A DNA stretch of 47,309 nt from a virus: positions 1 to 47,309 of the IMG/VR virus record IMGVR_UViG_3300024264_000056. One strand, 5' to 3'. Numbering within the stretch: position 1 is the stretch's first letter; every line of letters starts with the position of its first letter. Below are positions 1 to 7,960 of this stretch, piece by piece. A program made the position numbers and the translations under genes. A model generated the notes under the pieces. It was not told the DNA's origin. It was given only the letters and a program-made list of their open reading frames with translations, and did not search any database.

Positions 1-194
1 TTGTTTTGATAAATATGATTACCTTTATTTTTATAAAAATTAGATTGTGTATTACTATAAATAGTTTCCAATACTTCAGCAGTAGATTGAGTAAAAAATT
101 GGTCTTTTTGATTATGTAAAGAATTAAATTTTGTTGCACCTTCATAAACAACACCCTCAATTTTAATTGGACTTGAAGGTCTTAAGCCTCCTGA
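1..194. repeat. Left copy of the 194-bp terminal direct repeat
   Basis: Positions 1-194 match 47116-47309 with one difference: C at 68 against G at 47183. The repeat lies inside the giant gene and keeps its reading frame, so the sequence closes into a circle of 47,115 bp. This can be overlap from assembling a circular or circularly permuted genome, or true terminal redundancy. The mismatch changes residue 1659 of the giant protein from Gln (right copy) to Glu (left copy). Confidence 0.95.
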
Positions 195-3100
195 AGGTCT
201 AGGTATTGAAGAAACAAAATCAGGAACTTCTATTTGAAAATATCTATCAAAAATATATGACTCTAATTGTGCTGGTGTAGGGTTTTTACTATTTTTAGCA
301 CCATCTAAAACTAAATTTAAAAAATTAGGAGCATCAAAAGCTTCAAAAAAGTCTAATACTTCTTCTACATTTTTTAAAACTACCCCATTCTTTTTTATAA
401 CACCATCAATATTTGTTGCTAATTTTAAATAAGAATCTCCTGCTTTGTTTAATCGTACTCTACCATCTGGAGATTGTGATATATAGTTAAGATGTTCTCT
501 TACAAACTGCATTAAATTAGTAGTTTTACCAATCATTTTAGAAACAGCAACTACCTCTGCTGCTTGTCCTGCACGATTTTTAGGGTTTATAATATTCATT
601 GCATTAACACCTTTATATTTTCCTTCTTCTCTTACAAAACCCGCTTCTTTCGCAGCTTCTCCTATCTTTGTTAAGTCTGTATTATTTAAAAGTTCTGTTA
701 TTTTTTTATTTTGAAAGTTTTTCTTTATTGCTTGTGGTAAACTTTGATATAATCCAACTGCATCTCCATCAAAATCAGCACCACCTGCACGTTCTACATT
801 TTTCTTAGACATTATAATCCCTTTACCTACAATGTCTGTAAATCCTCCAAACTCTAAAGATAGGACACCTGAAGGGTTACCAACTGGACTCCTTACTATA
901 ACATATGTAATAGCATCTTCTAGCTGTTTTACCCTATTCTCGTCAGTTTTAGTAAGCTTCTTTTTAGCTCTATATCCTTTTAACTCTGTAAATGCTTCTT
1001 CTAGGGTATAATCTTTACCATTTTCTTTTTGTAAATCTATTAAATCTTTTCTATGTCCATCGTGTAAATAAAAATTATTATCAGTAAGATTTATTTTCTT
1101 TAGCAACATAGGGTCTGCTGCTTTCATTCTTACGTAAGTACTACCATAGTCAACACGTGGCCTAGACAATCTTGTATTTATATATTTTTTTAAAGCTTGT
1201 TCTACATATTTATGATTATTACCTATGCGTAAAACAATAGGGTCATAATCAAACTGCTTTAACAAATCTTGAACAGACTTTATAGAAGTATCCTCACTTG
1301 TTATTTCTTCTCCAAATCTTTCTGAAACCTCTAAATCTTTTTCAAATAAAGACCTAATTAATTCACTACCTAAGGGAGTATCTATGTTTCTGTTAAATTG
1401 TTCTACAACAGAAAATATATCCATATTGTCTATATTTATACCTTCTTTTTCTATAAGACTTGGTTTACTAGGGTCCATAGACATTACTTTTTTAGTATAA
1501 CCAGGAAGCCCTGGTATTTGTGCACTAAATAAAGATTCCATAGCATTGTTGTATTCTAATCCCATTCCAATACTTCTCATCATTATAGAACCAAAAGGCA
1601 ATCTTTGAATTTTTTTATTTCTTACTTCAGCTTCAGATTTAATCATTTTTATGTCACGAGATTGAACATTAAACAATTCTCCTTTTTTCTTAAATCTATA
1701 TGCATCAGTTTTTGCATCATAAACTACTTCTGCAACTTGATGTCTACTATTAGACTTGCTACTGCTTTCTACTATAATTATATCAGCACCAGCCATTTCC
1801 ATTAATTTATATATACCTTCATGAGTAGCTTGCTCTGCAGATTTATTAAATAACATACCCCTAGACTTACTAGGACTTACATTATAAACAGGGTCTGTTA
1901 CTATAACATCTTTTATATAACCTTCTTCTAAATCTCTACCAGCTTCTTCTAATACGTCTTTACGCAATCTTTTACTGTAATATTTTTGACCATCAGATAT
2001 ACCAAAAACCCCATTACTATCTTTTATAATTAAAGCTTTAATTCCATCAGGACCATATTTAGCAGTGTCAAAAGATAAACTACGGCCATTTTCTACTACT
2101 TTTCTATATTGAGTCCATTTAATAATATCTTTAAATAAAGGATTGTTTTTATATTGACCCCAAGCTCTTTGTATATCTAAAGAAGATATATTTGTTAAAC
2201 TTCCATCTTTATTTCTAGGAAGCATACCAGCATCTTGTAACTCATAAATCATATTACTTAATATTTCTTTTTTAAACTCATTATAAGTATGAGTAGGTTG
2301 CATTTCTTTATTAAACTTTTCAAAAGCTGCTTGACTAAAATCTTTTTCAATAAATTTCATAGCTAATTCATGTTCTGGTAAATATCTTTTACTTCCAGCT
2401 TTATCACTAAAAGCAAATCTTCTTGCTACTAATTCATTGTTAGAAGGGTTTATATGGTGTATGTATCTATCGTTAAACTTAGGATTTAAATCAGTACGTA
2501 AAGATTGACTCATATTGTGCATATCGCTTTTTATTTCAAACTTATTAACAAAAGGCTTTGATTGTCCTATTTTGCTTCCAGTTTTTTCAAACTTACCATC
2601 AGTCTTAATATATTGTATTTTAATATCAGTAGGCTTACTACCTTCGATAGATTTATTATGATAAGTATCTTCTCGTGATAGTAATAAAGATTTATTGTAC
2701 CCATCTTGTGTAGGAGTTTCTATAATAATATATTCAAAACCTTCACCTGCTTTTTGTTTTTGTATTGTTAAAGTCTGTCTTTCTTTTGCTCCAGAATATT
2801 CAAAGTATAAAGCATTTAAAGGATTTTCTTTTCCTTTTTTACCAATAAAATATTTTCTAAGTTTTTGGAACTCAGCATCAGGCAATTCATTTCTTTTTTG
2901 TTTTATAAACTCTGCTACTCCATCCATAAATTCTGCTTTATTACTAGACCTTTGAGACAATAATTTCATTATCTTTTTAGTTTCTACAGCATTTAAATCA
3001 GGAACATCTTTAGCTATGTCATCAAGTATTTCTCTAGCTTTACTTGTTCTTTGAGTATCAATAACATCCATAGGTTCTGTTTCAGTACGTTTTTCTTTTG

Positions 3101-5042
3101 ATTTTAAACTTTCAGGATTTAATTCAGCTTCTAATGCAGCAATTTCAGAATCAGTTTTATTTTTATTAGAACGTATTGATTCTACTTTTACAGCTTTTTC
3201 AGTTAATATTGCAGCATCATAAAATTCAGGTATTTGGTTAGCTTTATTTATAGATGATTTTAATTCTAACTTTAACGCTTCTTGTAACTCTGTTTTTTCT
3301 TCATTTTTTAATTCGTTTAATTTTTTGTCTCTAAATTTTTCTGGAACAATGTCTACATTAGGAATCGCAAAATCAGGATTAAATACATTCTTAGTAAAAT
3401 ATTGAGTTTTATTTAATTCAAATACATTTCCTGTAGAATCTTTTACTAAAATCAAACCATCTTTAATACTAGTTACTTCTACAGGTTCAATTTTACCTAG
3501 TGCGGTATAAACATCTACTGTTTCACCTTCTTTTAATTTAGCTACATCTACATCTGGTCTTTTAGATAAATCTTTTTGATGTGCTTCTAAAAAAGTTTCA
3601 TTTTTAATAATTAATTCTGCTTTAGCTTCTTTATTGGCTTGTAATAGTATTCTTACTTTTTCACGTTTACTTAAAGTTTCAATACCTTCAGGTCCTATTT
3701 GTTCTAATTTGTTTTTAATTGCTTGTAATACAACATCTGATTGATTATTACCTATTCTATTAATTTGGTCTAATACAATGTCTGCTTGGAAAGCATCAAT
3801 ATATCTTTTTTCTTTAGGGCCTAAATCTTTATACCATTGCATCTTGTTCATATCAGCACCATTGATAATCATGTTCTGACCTTCTTGAACTACTGTAAAT
3901 ATTTTATCAGGTTCACCTTTATTACCTACCATGTTTTCTACTAATTTCTGTGTAGCTTTTGACTCAAATTTAGGTCTACCTGCAGCTCCAAAAAAGAAAC
4001 CTAAAGCATATTCATACATTTGGTCTTCAAAAGGTGCATTATGCATAGTAGATTGACCTCCAGTAAACGCAGAACCTAATGTACCACGTGTAATAAAATC
4101 TATGTATTGTGCTTTGTCATAATCTACTGTTGTAAAACCTTTAGATTTTTGTAAAGTACCTATCATAGGTTGTGAAGGACCTACAAATGTGTCTTTCATA
4201 CTTTCTTTAATTTTAGAATTAGCCATCTTTACAACAGCAGGGTTTCTAGAAGCTAGCATTGTACCTATGTTAACATAATTTCTTACACTACCAAAAAAAG
4301 CTCCTGCTAATGCACCGTGTTGTGCAGATTCTGCCCATCCATCGGGTCCTTCTTTTCTAGCAGACACAGCCATAGCTATACCTAGGTGTGCACTTTCTTC
4401 CATTATATCTAATAAGTCAGGGTTTGCAGCTAATTTTTTACCAATATAATTGTTTCTTAAAAATTCAGCACCACCTAATCTAGTTTTACCTTGCTCCATA
4501 ACCCAATCAGCAGCTCTCATAGGAACAGAACGTAATTGTAAACCTCCAGCTTTGTCTGTAATAGTTAATGCTGGTATGTATTTTTTACCAAAATCTCCTA
4601 AACCTGTTTTTACTTTTTCTCCAGCTTTCAATCTTGCTGCTCTAAAAGCTGATTTTCTAGCTACACTACCAGGTAAAGAAGAACCAAATGTAAAAACACC
4701 TGCAATAATATCTGGAGCAAAACCTATTAAATGACCTGCTTTATTTAATAAAGCTTCTGTTTGATTGTCTGGGTCATCTGCCCATCCAAAAGTAGTAAAA
4801 CCTTCTACTACACCACTAGCTAATTGATTTAAAGCACCACCTAATGCACTTTCTTGTGCAGATGGGTCTTTTTCAAAGTCTATATTTCGTTCTTTTGCAA
4901 ATTGATATAGTTCTTCTGATTGTTCTTCACTAAAAGAACGAGGGTCTTTATAATAAGAATCCATAGATATTTGTGCATATCTACGTTCATCCATATATCC
5001 ACGCTCATACAAGCGTCTCATTTGTGCATATTGTTTATTCAT
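1..5042 (-). CDS. Giant virion protein, N-terminal part (residues 1-1680), with two-barrel RNA polymerase motifs
   Basis: The frame is open from ATG at 5042 to the window edge. It continues across the circle junction into 41499-47115, giving 3,552 residues. It starts 5 bases after the stop of the upstream gene, without a clear Shine-Dalgarno sequence. The first ~280 residues contain Gly/Ala-rich hydrophobic stretches like those of ejected virion proteins. Residues ~1000-1480 show an RNA polymerase signature: G-I-S-D-G around D1017, G-Y-I-K-D with K1044, E-S-S-S-K with K1096, V-R-S-P...P-S-G-V from R1384, and A-D-F-D-G-D at 1422-1427 (bases 762-779). In two-double-psi-beta-barrel polymerases this Asp triad binds the catalytic Mg2+, and the R.P..hPgdv and DG-x-x-x-xS blocks are typical of silencing RdRPs and YonO/crAss-like enzymes. 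Inference: it is packaged, ejected and transcribes early phage genes. The family match is motif-based only; fold and activity are untested. Confidence 0.85.
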   Translation of the reverse strand, partial: MNKQYAQMRRLYERGYMDERRYAQISMDSYYKDPRSFSEEQSEELYQFAKERNIDFEKDPSAQESALGGALNQLASGVVEGFTTFGWADDPDNQTEALLNKAGHLIGFAPDIIAGVFTFGSSLPGSVARKSAFRAARLKAGEKVKTGLGDFGKKYIPALTITDKAGGLQLRSVPMRAADWVMEQGKTRLGGAEFLRNNYIGKKLAANPDLLDIMEESAHLGIAMAVSARKEGPDGWAESAQHGALAGAFFGSVRNYVNIGTMLASRNPAVVKMANSKIKESMKDTFVGPSQPMIGTLQKSKGFTTVDYDKAQYIDFITRGTLGSAFTGGQSTMHNAPFEDQMYEYALGFFFGAAGRPKFESKATQKLVENMVGNKGEPDKIFTVVQEGQNMIINGADMNKMQWYKDLGPKEKRYIDAFQADIVLDQINRIGNNQSDVVLQAIKNKLEQIGPEGIETLSKREKVRILLQANKEAKAELIIKNETFLEAHQKDLSKRPDVDVAKLKEGETVDVYTALGKIEPVEVTSIKDGLILVKDSTGNVFELNKTQYFTKNVFNPDFAIPNVDIVPEKFRDKKLNELKNEEKTELQEALKLELKSSINKANQIPEFYDAAILTEKAVKVESIRSNKNKTDSEIAALEAELNPESLKSKEKRTETEPMDVIDTQRTSKAREILDDIAKDVPDLNAVETKKIMKLLSQRSSNKAEFMDGVAEFIKQKRNELPDAEFQKLRKYFIGKKGKENPLNALYFEYSGAKERQTLTIQKQKAGEGFEYIIIETPTQDGYNKSLLLSREDTYHNKSIEGSKPTDIKIQYIKTDGKFEKTGSKIGQSKPFVNKFEIKSDMHNMSQSLRTDLNPKFNDRYIHHINPSNNELVARRFAFSDKAGSKRYLPEHELAMKFIEKDFSQAAFEKFNKEMQPTHTYNEFKKEILSNMIYELQDAGMLPRNKDGSLTNISSLDIQRAWGQYKNNPLFKDIIKWTQYRKVVENGRSLSFDTAKYGPDGIKALIIKDSNGVFGISDGQKYYSKRLRKDVLEEAGRDLEEGYIKDVIVTDPVYNVSPSKSRGMLFNKSAEQATHEGIYKLMEMAGADIIIVESSSKSNSRHQVAEVVYDAKTDAYRFKKKGELFNVQSRDIKMIKSEAEVRNKKIQRLPFGSIMMRSIGMGLEYNNAMESLFSAQIPGLPGYTKKVMSMDPSKPSLIEKEGINIDNMDIFSVVEQFNRNIDTPLGSELIRSLFEKDLEVSERFGEEITSEDTSIKSVQDLLKQFDYDPIVLRIGNNHKYVEQALKKYINTRLSRPRVDYGSTYVRMKAADPMLLKKINLTDNNFYLHDGHRKDLIDLQKENGKDYTLEEAFTELKGYRAKKKLTKTDENRVKQLEDAITYVIVRSPVGNPSGVLSLEFGGFTDIVGKGIIMSKKNVERAGGADFDGDAVGLYQSLPQAIKKNFQNKKITELLNNTDLTKIGEAAKEAGFVREEGKYKGVNAMNIINPKNRAGQAAEVVAVSKMIGKTTNLMQFVREHLNYISQSPDGRVRLNKAGDSYLKLATNIDGVIKKNGVVLKNVEEVLDFFEAFDAPNFLNLVLDGAKNSKNPTPAQLESYIFDRYFQIEVPDFVSSIPRPSGGLRPSSPIKIEGVVYEGATKFNSLHNQKDQFFTQSTAEVLETIYSNTQSNFYKNKGNHIYQN

Positions 5043-5047
5043 GTATG

Positions 5048-5839
5048 TTAATACGTTCTATTAGTTACCATACTTAACAAAGATTTTTCCATTGCAGCTA
5101 ATTGTGCTTGCTGACTTCTCCATTTATTAATTTGTTCAGGACTTTTAAATGTTGTCATTCTTCTGTTAATTCTTTGATGACCTAATTGAGCCCTAGATTC
5201 TCTTACTGTTTCTAATGCTCTTTTATATAAATAGTTATTTTTAACATCTACACCATTTGCTGCTGCTGTTTCTAAGTCATTAATTGTAGGAGATAAGGTA
5301 GTTAATAAACTATCGCCAGTTTCTAAAACTGTAGTAGCACTAAATCCTAAACCAAGTTTATTAAAACCAACTCTTCTTTCTACACCAAAAGCTTTACCTC
5401 TTCCTACATTAGGCAATAAAGAAGCTTCTAATTCTCCACCCTCAGTAACTCTTTTAACAACTTCGGCATCCGCTACAGCTTCTGCTTGTTCAGTCAAAAT
5501 TTGATTACTATAAGCAGCAATAGTAGCTTCATGAGCTAATTTAGCAGATAATAATTCTCCGTCTTTATACATTTCTACTTGTCTTCTATACTTTTCATCT
5601 TCCATTTTTTTAAACTCTTCAAATTTCATTTCATTTTGTAGTCTAAGTTGTTCTATTGCTGATTTATTTGATATGTCATTTCTTTTAACATAAAAATCTA
5701 AATCCATTTGCATATTTGCTTTCTTTTCTGCCATTCTCATAGATTGTTTTTCTCTAGAAGAAGGTTCTAGCAAATTTTCCGTAGCTCTAATAAAAGCTGT
5801 AGTTGCAGCTAACCTTCTTGCATATAAGTCTTGTGCCAT
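5048..5839 (-). CDS. Probable internal virion or tail protein, coiled-coil rich
   Basis: 263 residues, preceded by a good ribosome-binding site (AGGAG, 7-8 bases upstream). The first ~125 residues are highly charged and Lys/Glu/Met/Gln rich, as expected for a long helical or coiled-coil segment. A Gly/Thr-rich middle and a basic C-terminal helix (many Arg and Gln) follow. It ends 5 bases before the giant gene and follows other virion genes. I infer a structural or ejection protein packaged with the giant protein. No family is recognised. Confidence 0.8.
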   Translation of the reverse strand: MAQDLYARRLAATTAFIRATENLLEPSSREKQSMRMAEKKANMQMDLDFYVKRNDISNKSAIEQLRLQNEMKFEEFKKMEDEKYRRQVEMYKDGELLSAKLAHEATIAAYSNQILTEQAEAVADAEVVKRVTEGGELEASLLPNVGRGKAFGVERRVGFNKLGLGFSATTVLETGDSLLTTLSPTINDLETAAANGVDVKNNYLYKRALETVRESRAQLGHQRINRRMTTFKSPEQINKWRSQQAQLAAMEKSLLSMVTNRTY

Positions 5840-5848
5840 ATTATTCTC

Positions 5849-6379
5849 CTATACGTATTTTAAATTGTCGTCAATATTGTATTCATCTACTACCAAACCT
5901 TGTTTACCATACTCATTACCCATTTCATCTATTTGCATTTGTGTAGTATCTAACTCATTGCTTAATGCCTGTTGATTCTGTCTTTGTTGTGCTTGTGAAC
6001 TTGCAGCACGTTGTTGAATCATCATATCCATAGCAGAAGTTGCTTGCCCTTTAGCAACATCTCCACCACCAAATTTTAAATTAGCTTGACCTCCAGAATC
6101 TAACTGTTGCATTCCTTTTTGATAAATAGAAGCTGTAGCTAAATCTCCTTGTGCACTATAATAATCAGCTTGTTGTGCATATTTTTGTTGAATTTCAGGA
6201 ATAATATCTCCAGTAAATTCTCCTAAATCACCAGCGTAGTCTTCACCTAATTTTTCTAATCTTCTTTTTTCAGCACTTCTGTTTTTAAAAAAACTTACAC
6301 CTTTCATAATAGTAGTTGCTGCTTTAACATAAGGATTAGAGTTTTCTATAAAATTACCTAACTTTAAAAATTTTGACAT
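5849..6379 (-). CDS. Probable virion protein of unknown function
   Basis: 176 residues with a strong AAGGAG site before the ATG. It lies 9 bases from the next gene and directly after the lysozyme gene (stop and start adjoin). The N-terminal ~50 residues are basic and helical. A Gln/Ala/Met-rich segment at ~85-150 looks like a long helix. In short-tailed phages this position, between hub and large ejection protein, usually holds internal virion proteins. That role is inference from order only. Confidence 0.75.
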   Translation of the reverse strand: MSKFLKLGNFIENSNPYVKAATTIMKGVSFFKNRSAEKRRLEKLGEDYAGDLGEFTGDIIPEIQQKYAQQADYYSAQGDLATASIYQKGMQQLDSGGQANLKFGGGDVAKGQATSAMDMMIQQRAASSQAQQRQNQQALSNELDTTQMQIDEMGNEYGKQGLVVDEYNIDDNLKYV

Positions 6380-7000
6380 TTAATTCTCCTTGTTTCTATC
6401 TTCGTTTAAATCTTCTTGCATACCAAATCCAAATTGCATTACATGCCTTAATGTAAACCTAGGACCTAATTCATTTTGCATAAATTTTCTTGCACCATCC
6501 AACATATTCATTTGACTTGTATCTACATTAGTGCTTAAAGGTTCTACTTTATCTACAGAGTATTCATCTAAAGATTCTTGTGCAATTCTTGTTCTATCTT
6601 TTCTTGTAGCTTCAGGATTTTTAGGTCTTTCAAATTCATCTAAAAATATATTTGAAGCATCTTCTACACTACCAGAATTAAAAACATCTGCTATTGTTTT
6701 AGCTCTACCTGCTCCTATTACATCTTTTTGATTACCATATATAGTTTCATGTACAAAATCTACCTGTGATTCCATAGAATCTTTTAAATTGTTTTGTTTT
6801 AAATAGTCTTTGTAATAAGGTTTCATAAAGTCAAACTGAAACAATCCTTCTCCTGGTCCACCTTTTTGTTTTTGTTTATAATCGTATGTATAGCCAGTTT
6901 CTACTCCAATATTACCCATAATACCAGCGGCAGCATTGTCAGAAAATCCTTTCTGTATCATATAATTATATATATCTTTTTTGTTTTTATTGTTTACCAT
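6380..7000 (-). CDS. Virion-associated tail lysozyme (phage tail lysozyme family)
   Basis: 206 residues. The N-terminal ~110 match the phage tail lysozyme fold: I-Y-N-Y-M-I-Q-K-G-F-S, then N-A-A-A-G-I-M-G-N-I, then V-E-T-G-Y with the probable catalytic Glu34, then G-P-G-E-G-L-F-Q-F-D and a late Q-V-D-F. Such enzymes cut peptidoglycan glycan strands, here probably to open the wall for DNA entry. The remaining ~95 residues are unrecognised. The start overlaps the upstream gene by 14 bases and has AGGAGG upstream. It is the only clear peptidoglycan-acting enzyme in the genome, so it may also serve in lysis. Confidence 0.85.
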   Translation of the reverse strand: MVNNKNKKDIYNYMIQKGFSDNAAAGIMGNIGVETGYTYDYKQKQKGGPGEGLFQFDFMKPYYKDYLKQNNLKDSMESQVDFVHETIYGNQKDVIGAGRAKTIADVFNSGSVEDASNIFLDEFERPKNPEATRKDRTRIAQESLDEYSVDKVEPLSTNVDTSQMNMLDGARKFMQNELGPRFTLRHVMQFGFGMQEDLNEDRNKEN

Positions 7001-7742
7001 AAACTGCTCCTCCTGGTCTAGGTTTTATATAATCCATAAATTTATTTCCTGCATATTCCATAGCAGCAGGTATCCCTGGAGCAGAATTAATAATTCTATC
7101 TACTGCACCTGTTAAAGCTTCTACTTTAGGATATACTATATTATCATCCATAAACATAAAATCTCCTTTACCTTGACCTGCTCCAATGACATTTTCTTGA
7201 AAATCTCTTCGTTGACTTCTTTCGGAAAATCCTTGAATAGCTGCTAAATCAGCTTCATCGTCCATAATAGGTTCAAAAGCAGGTATAGCATCGTAAATAT
7301 TTTGTCCTTGTCCAGGAGTAAATGTTTCATTGCCTAAAGATAATTTTGATGGAAGTGAATCATCATATCCAAAAGTTCCAAAAGGACTTATTTCAGGCAT
7401 TCTTTCTTCTAACTCTGGACCACCTAATTCTTTTTGTGCTCTTAATGGATTGTCGTAATAATTTCTTGCTCCTTCATCCATTTGATTATAAGCTTTATAC
7501 TCTTCAAAACCAGTAAATTTTTCACCTGTTGTGCCACGCTCTCTTCTCCTAGCTTCAGTATCTAACATACCTTCGCCTTTATTTACAATTTTTTTACCTA
7601 ACTTATAGCCTTCCATTAAACTAGTTCCAAATCCTAGTGCTGTACTATAAGGGTCATTAAATTCAGCTTGCTGTTGTTTAGCAGCTTCATGTATAGGTCT
7701 ACTTTTAATCCTATTTAATAAAATACTTCCTTTTCTAGCCAT
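6987..7742 (-). CDS. Probable tail or internal virion protein
   Basis: 251 residues, soluble, and rich in acidic residues, Gly and Pro. The N-terminus is basic (M-A-R-K-G-S-I-L-L-N-R-I-K-S-R). It overlaps the start of the lysozyme gene by 14 bases and begins at the stop of the 72-residue gene, so the genes are translationally coupled. No family is recognised. A structural role is inferred from its place between the hub-like protein and the lysozyme. Confidence 0.75.
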   Translation of the reverse strand: MARKGSILLNRIKSRPIHEAAKQQQAEFNDPYSTALGFGTSLMEGYKLGKKIVNKGEGMLDTEARRRERGTTGEKFTGFEEYKAYNQMDEGARNYYDNPLRAQKELGGPELEERMPEISPFGTFGYDDSLPSKLSLGNETFTPGQGQNIYDAIPAFEPIMDDEADLAAIQGFSERSQRRDFQENVIGAGQGKGDFMFMDDNIVYPKVEALTGAVDRIINSAPGIPAAMEYAGNKFMDYIKPRPGGAVYGKQ

Positions 7743-7960
7743 TACGCTTTCTCCATTTCTGTTTTATACCATTCATTATCTACTTTGTGATATAAATAAA
7801 CTTTACCGTCTTCTTTTACAATTTTCTTACTACCTTGTGTGCCTTCACTGTTTATAGGTTTTTTGTTAACTACTTTAACAGGAGTTTCCATTTGCTGTTT
7901 AACTTCATTAATAGCATCACTTAAATCTTTTCTTATATCAGAATCGTCTATATCCCACAT
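7742..7960 (-). CDS. Small conserved-position virion-region protein
   Basis: 72 residues, acidic then basic. The C-terminal half (K-V-Y-L-Y-H-K-V-D-N-E-W-Y-K-T-E) reads like a small beta-hairpin domain. Its ATG overlaps the stop of the 890-residue gene (TAATG), and its own stop overlaps the next start. The function is unknown. Confidence 0.7.
   Translation of the reverse strand: MWDIDDSDIRKDLSDAINEVKQQMETPVKVVNKKPINSEGTQGSKKIVKEDGKVYLYHKVDNEWYKTEMEKA

Noticed and set aside
762-779. Single-subunit (N4 or T7-type) virion polymerase for the giant protein
   Set aside because: The size resembles the N4 virion polymerase, but the D-F-D-G-D triad with R-S-P...P-S-G-V matches the two-barrel class. 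The T7-type motifs were not seen.
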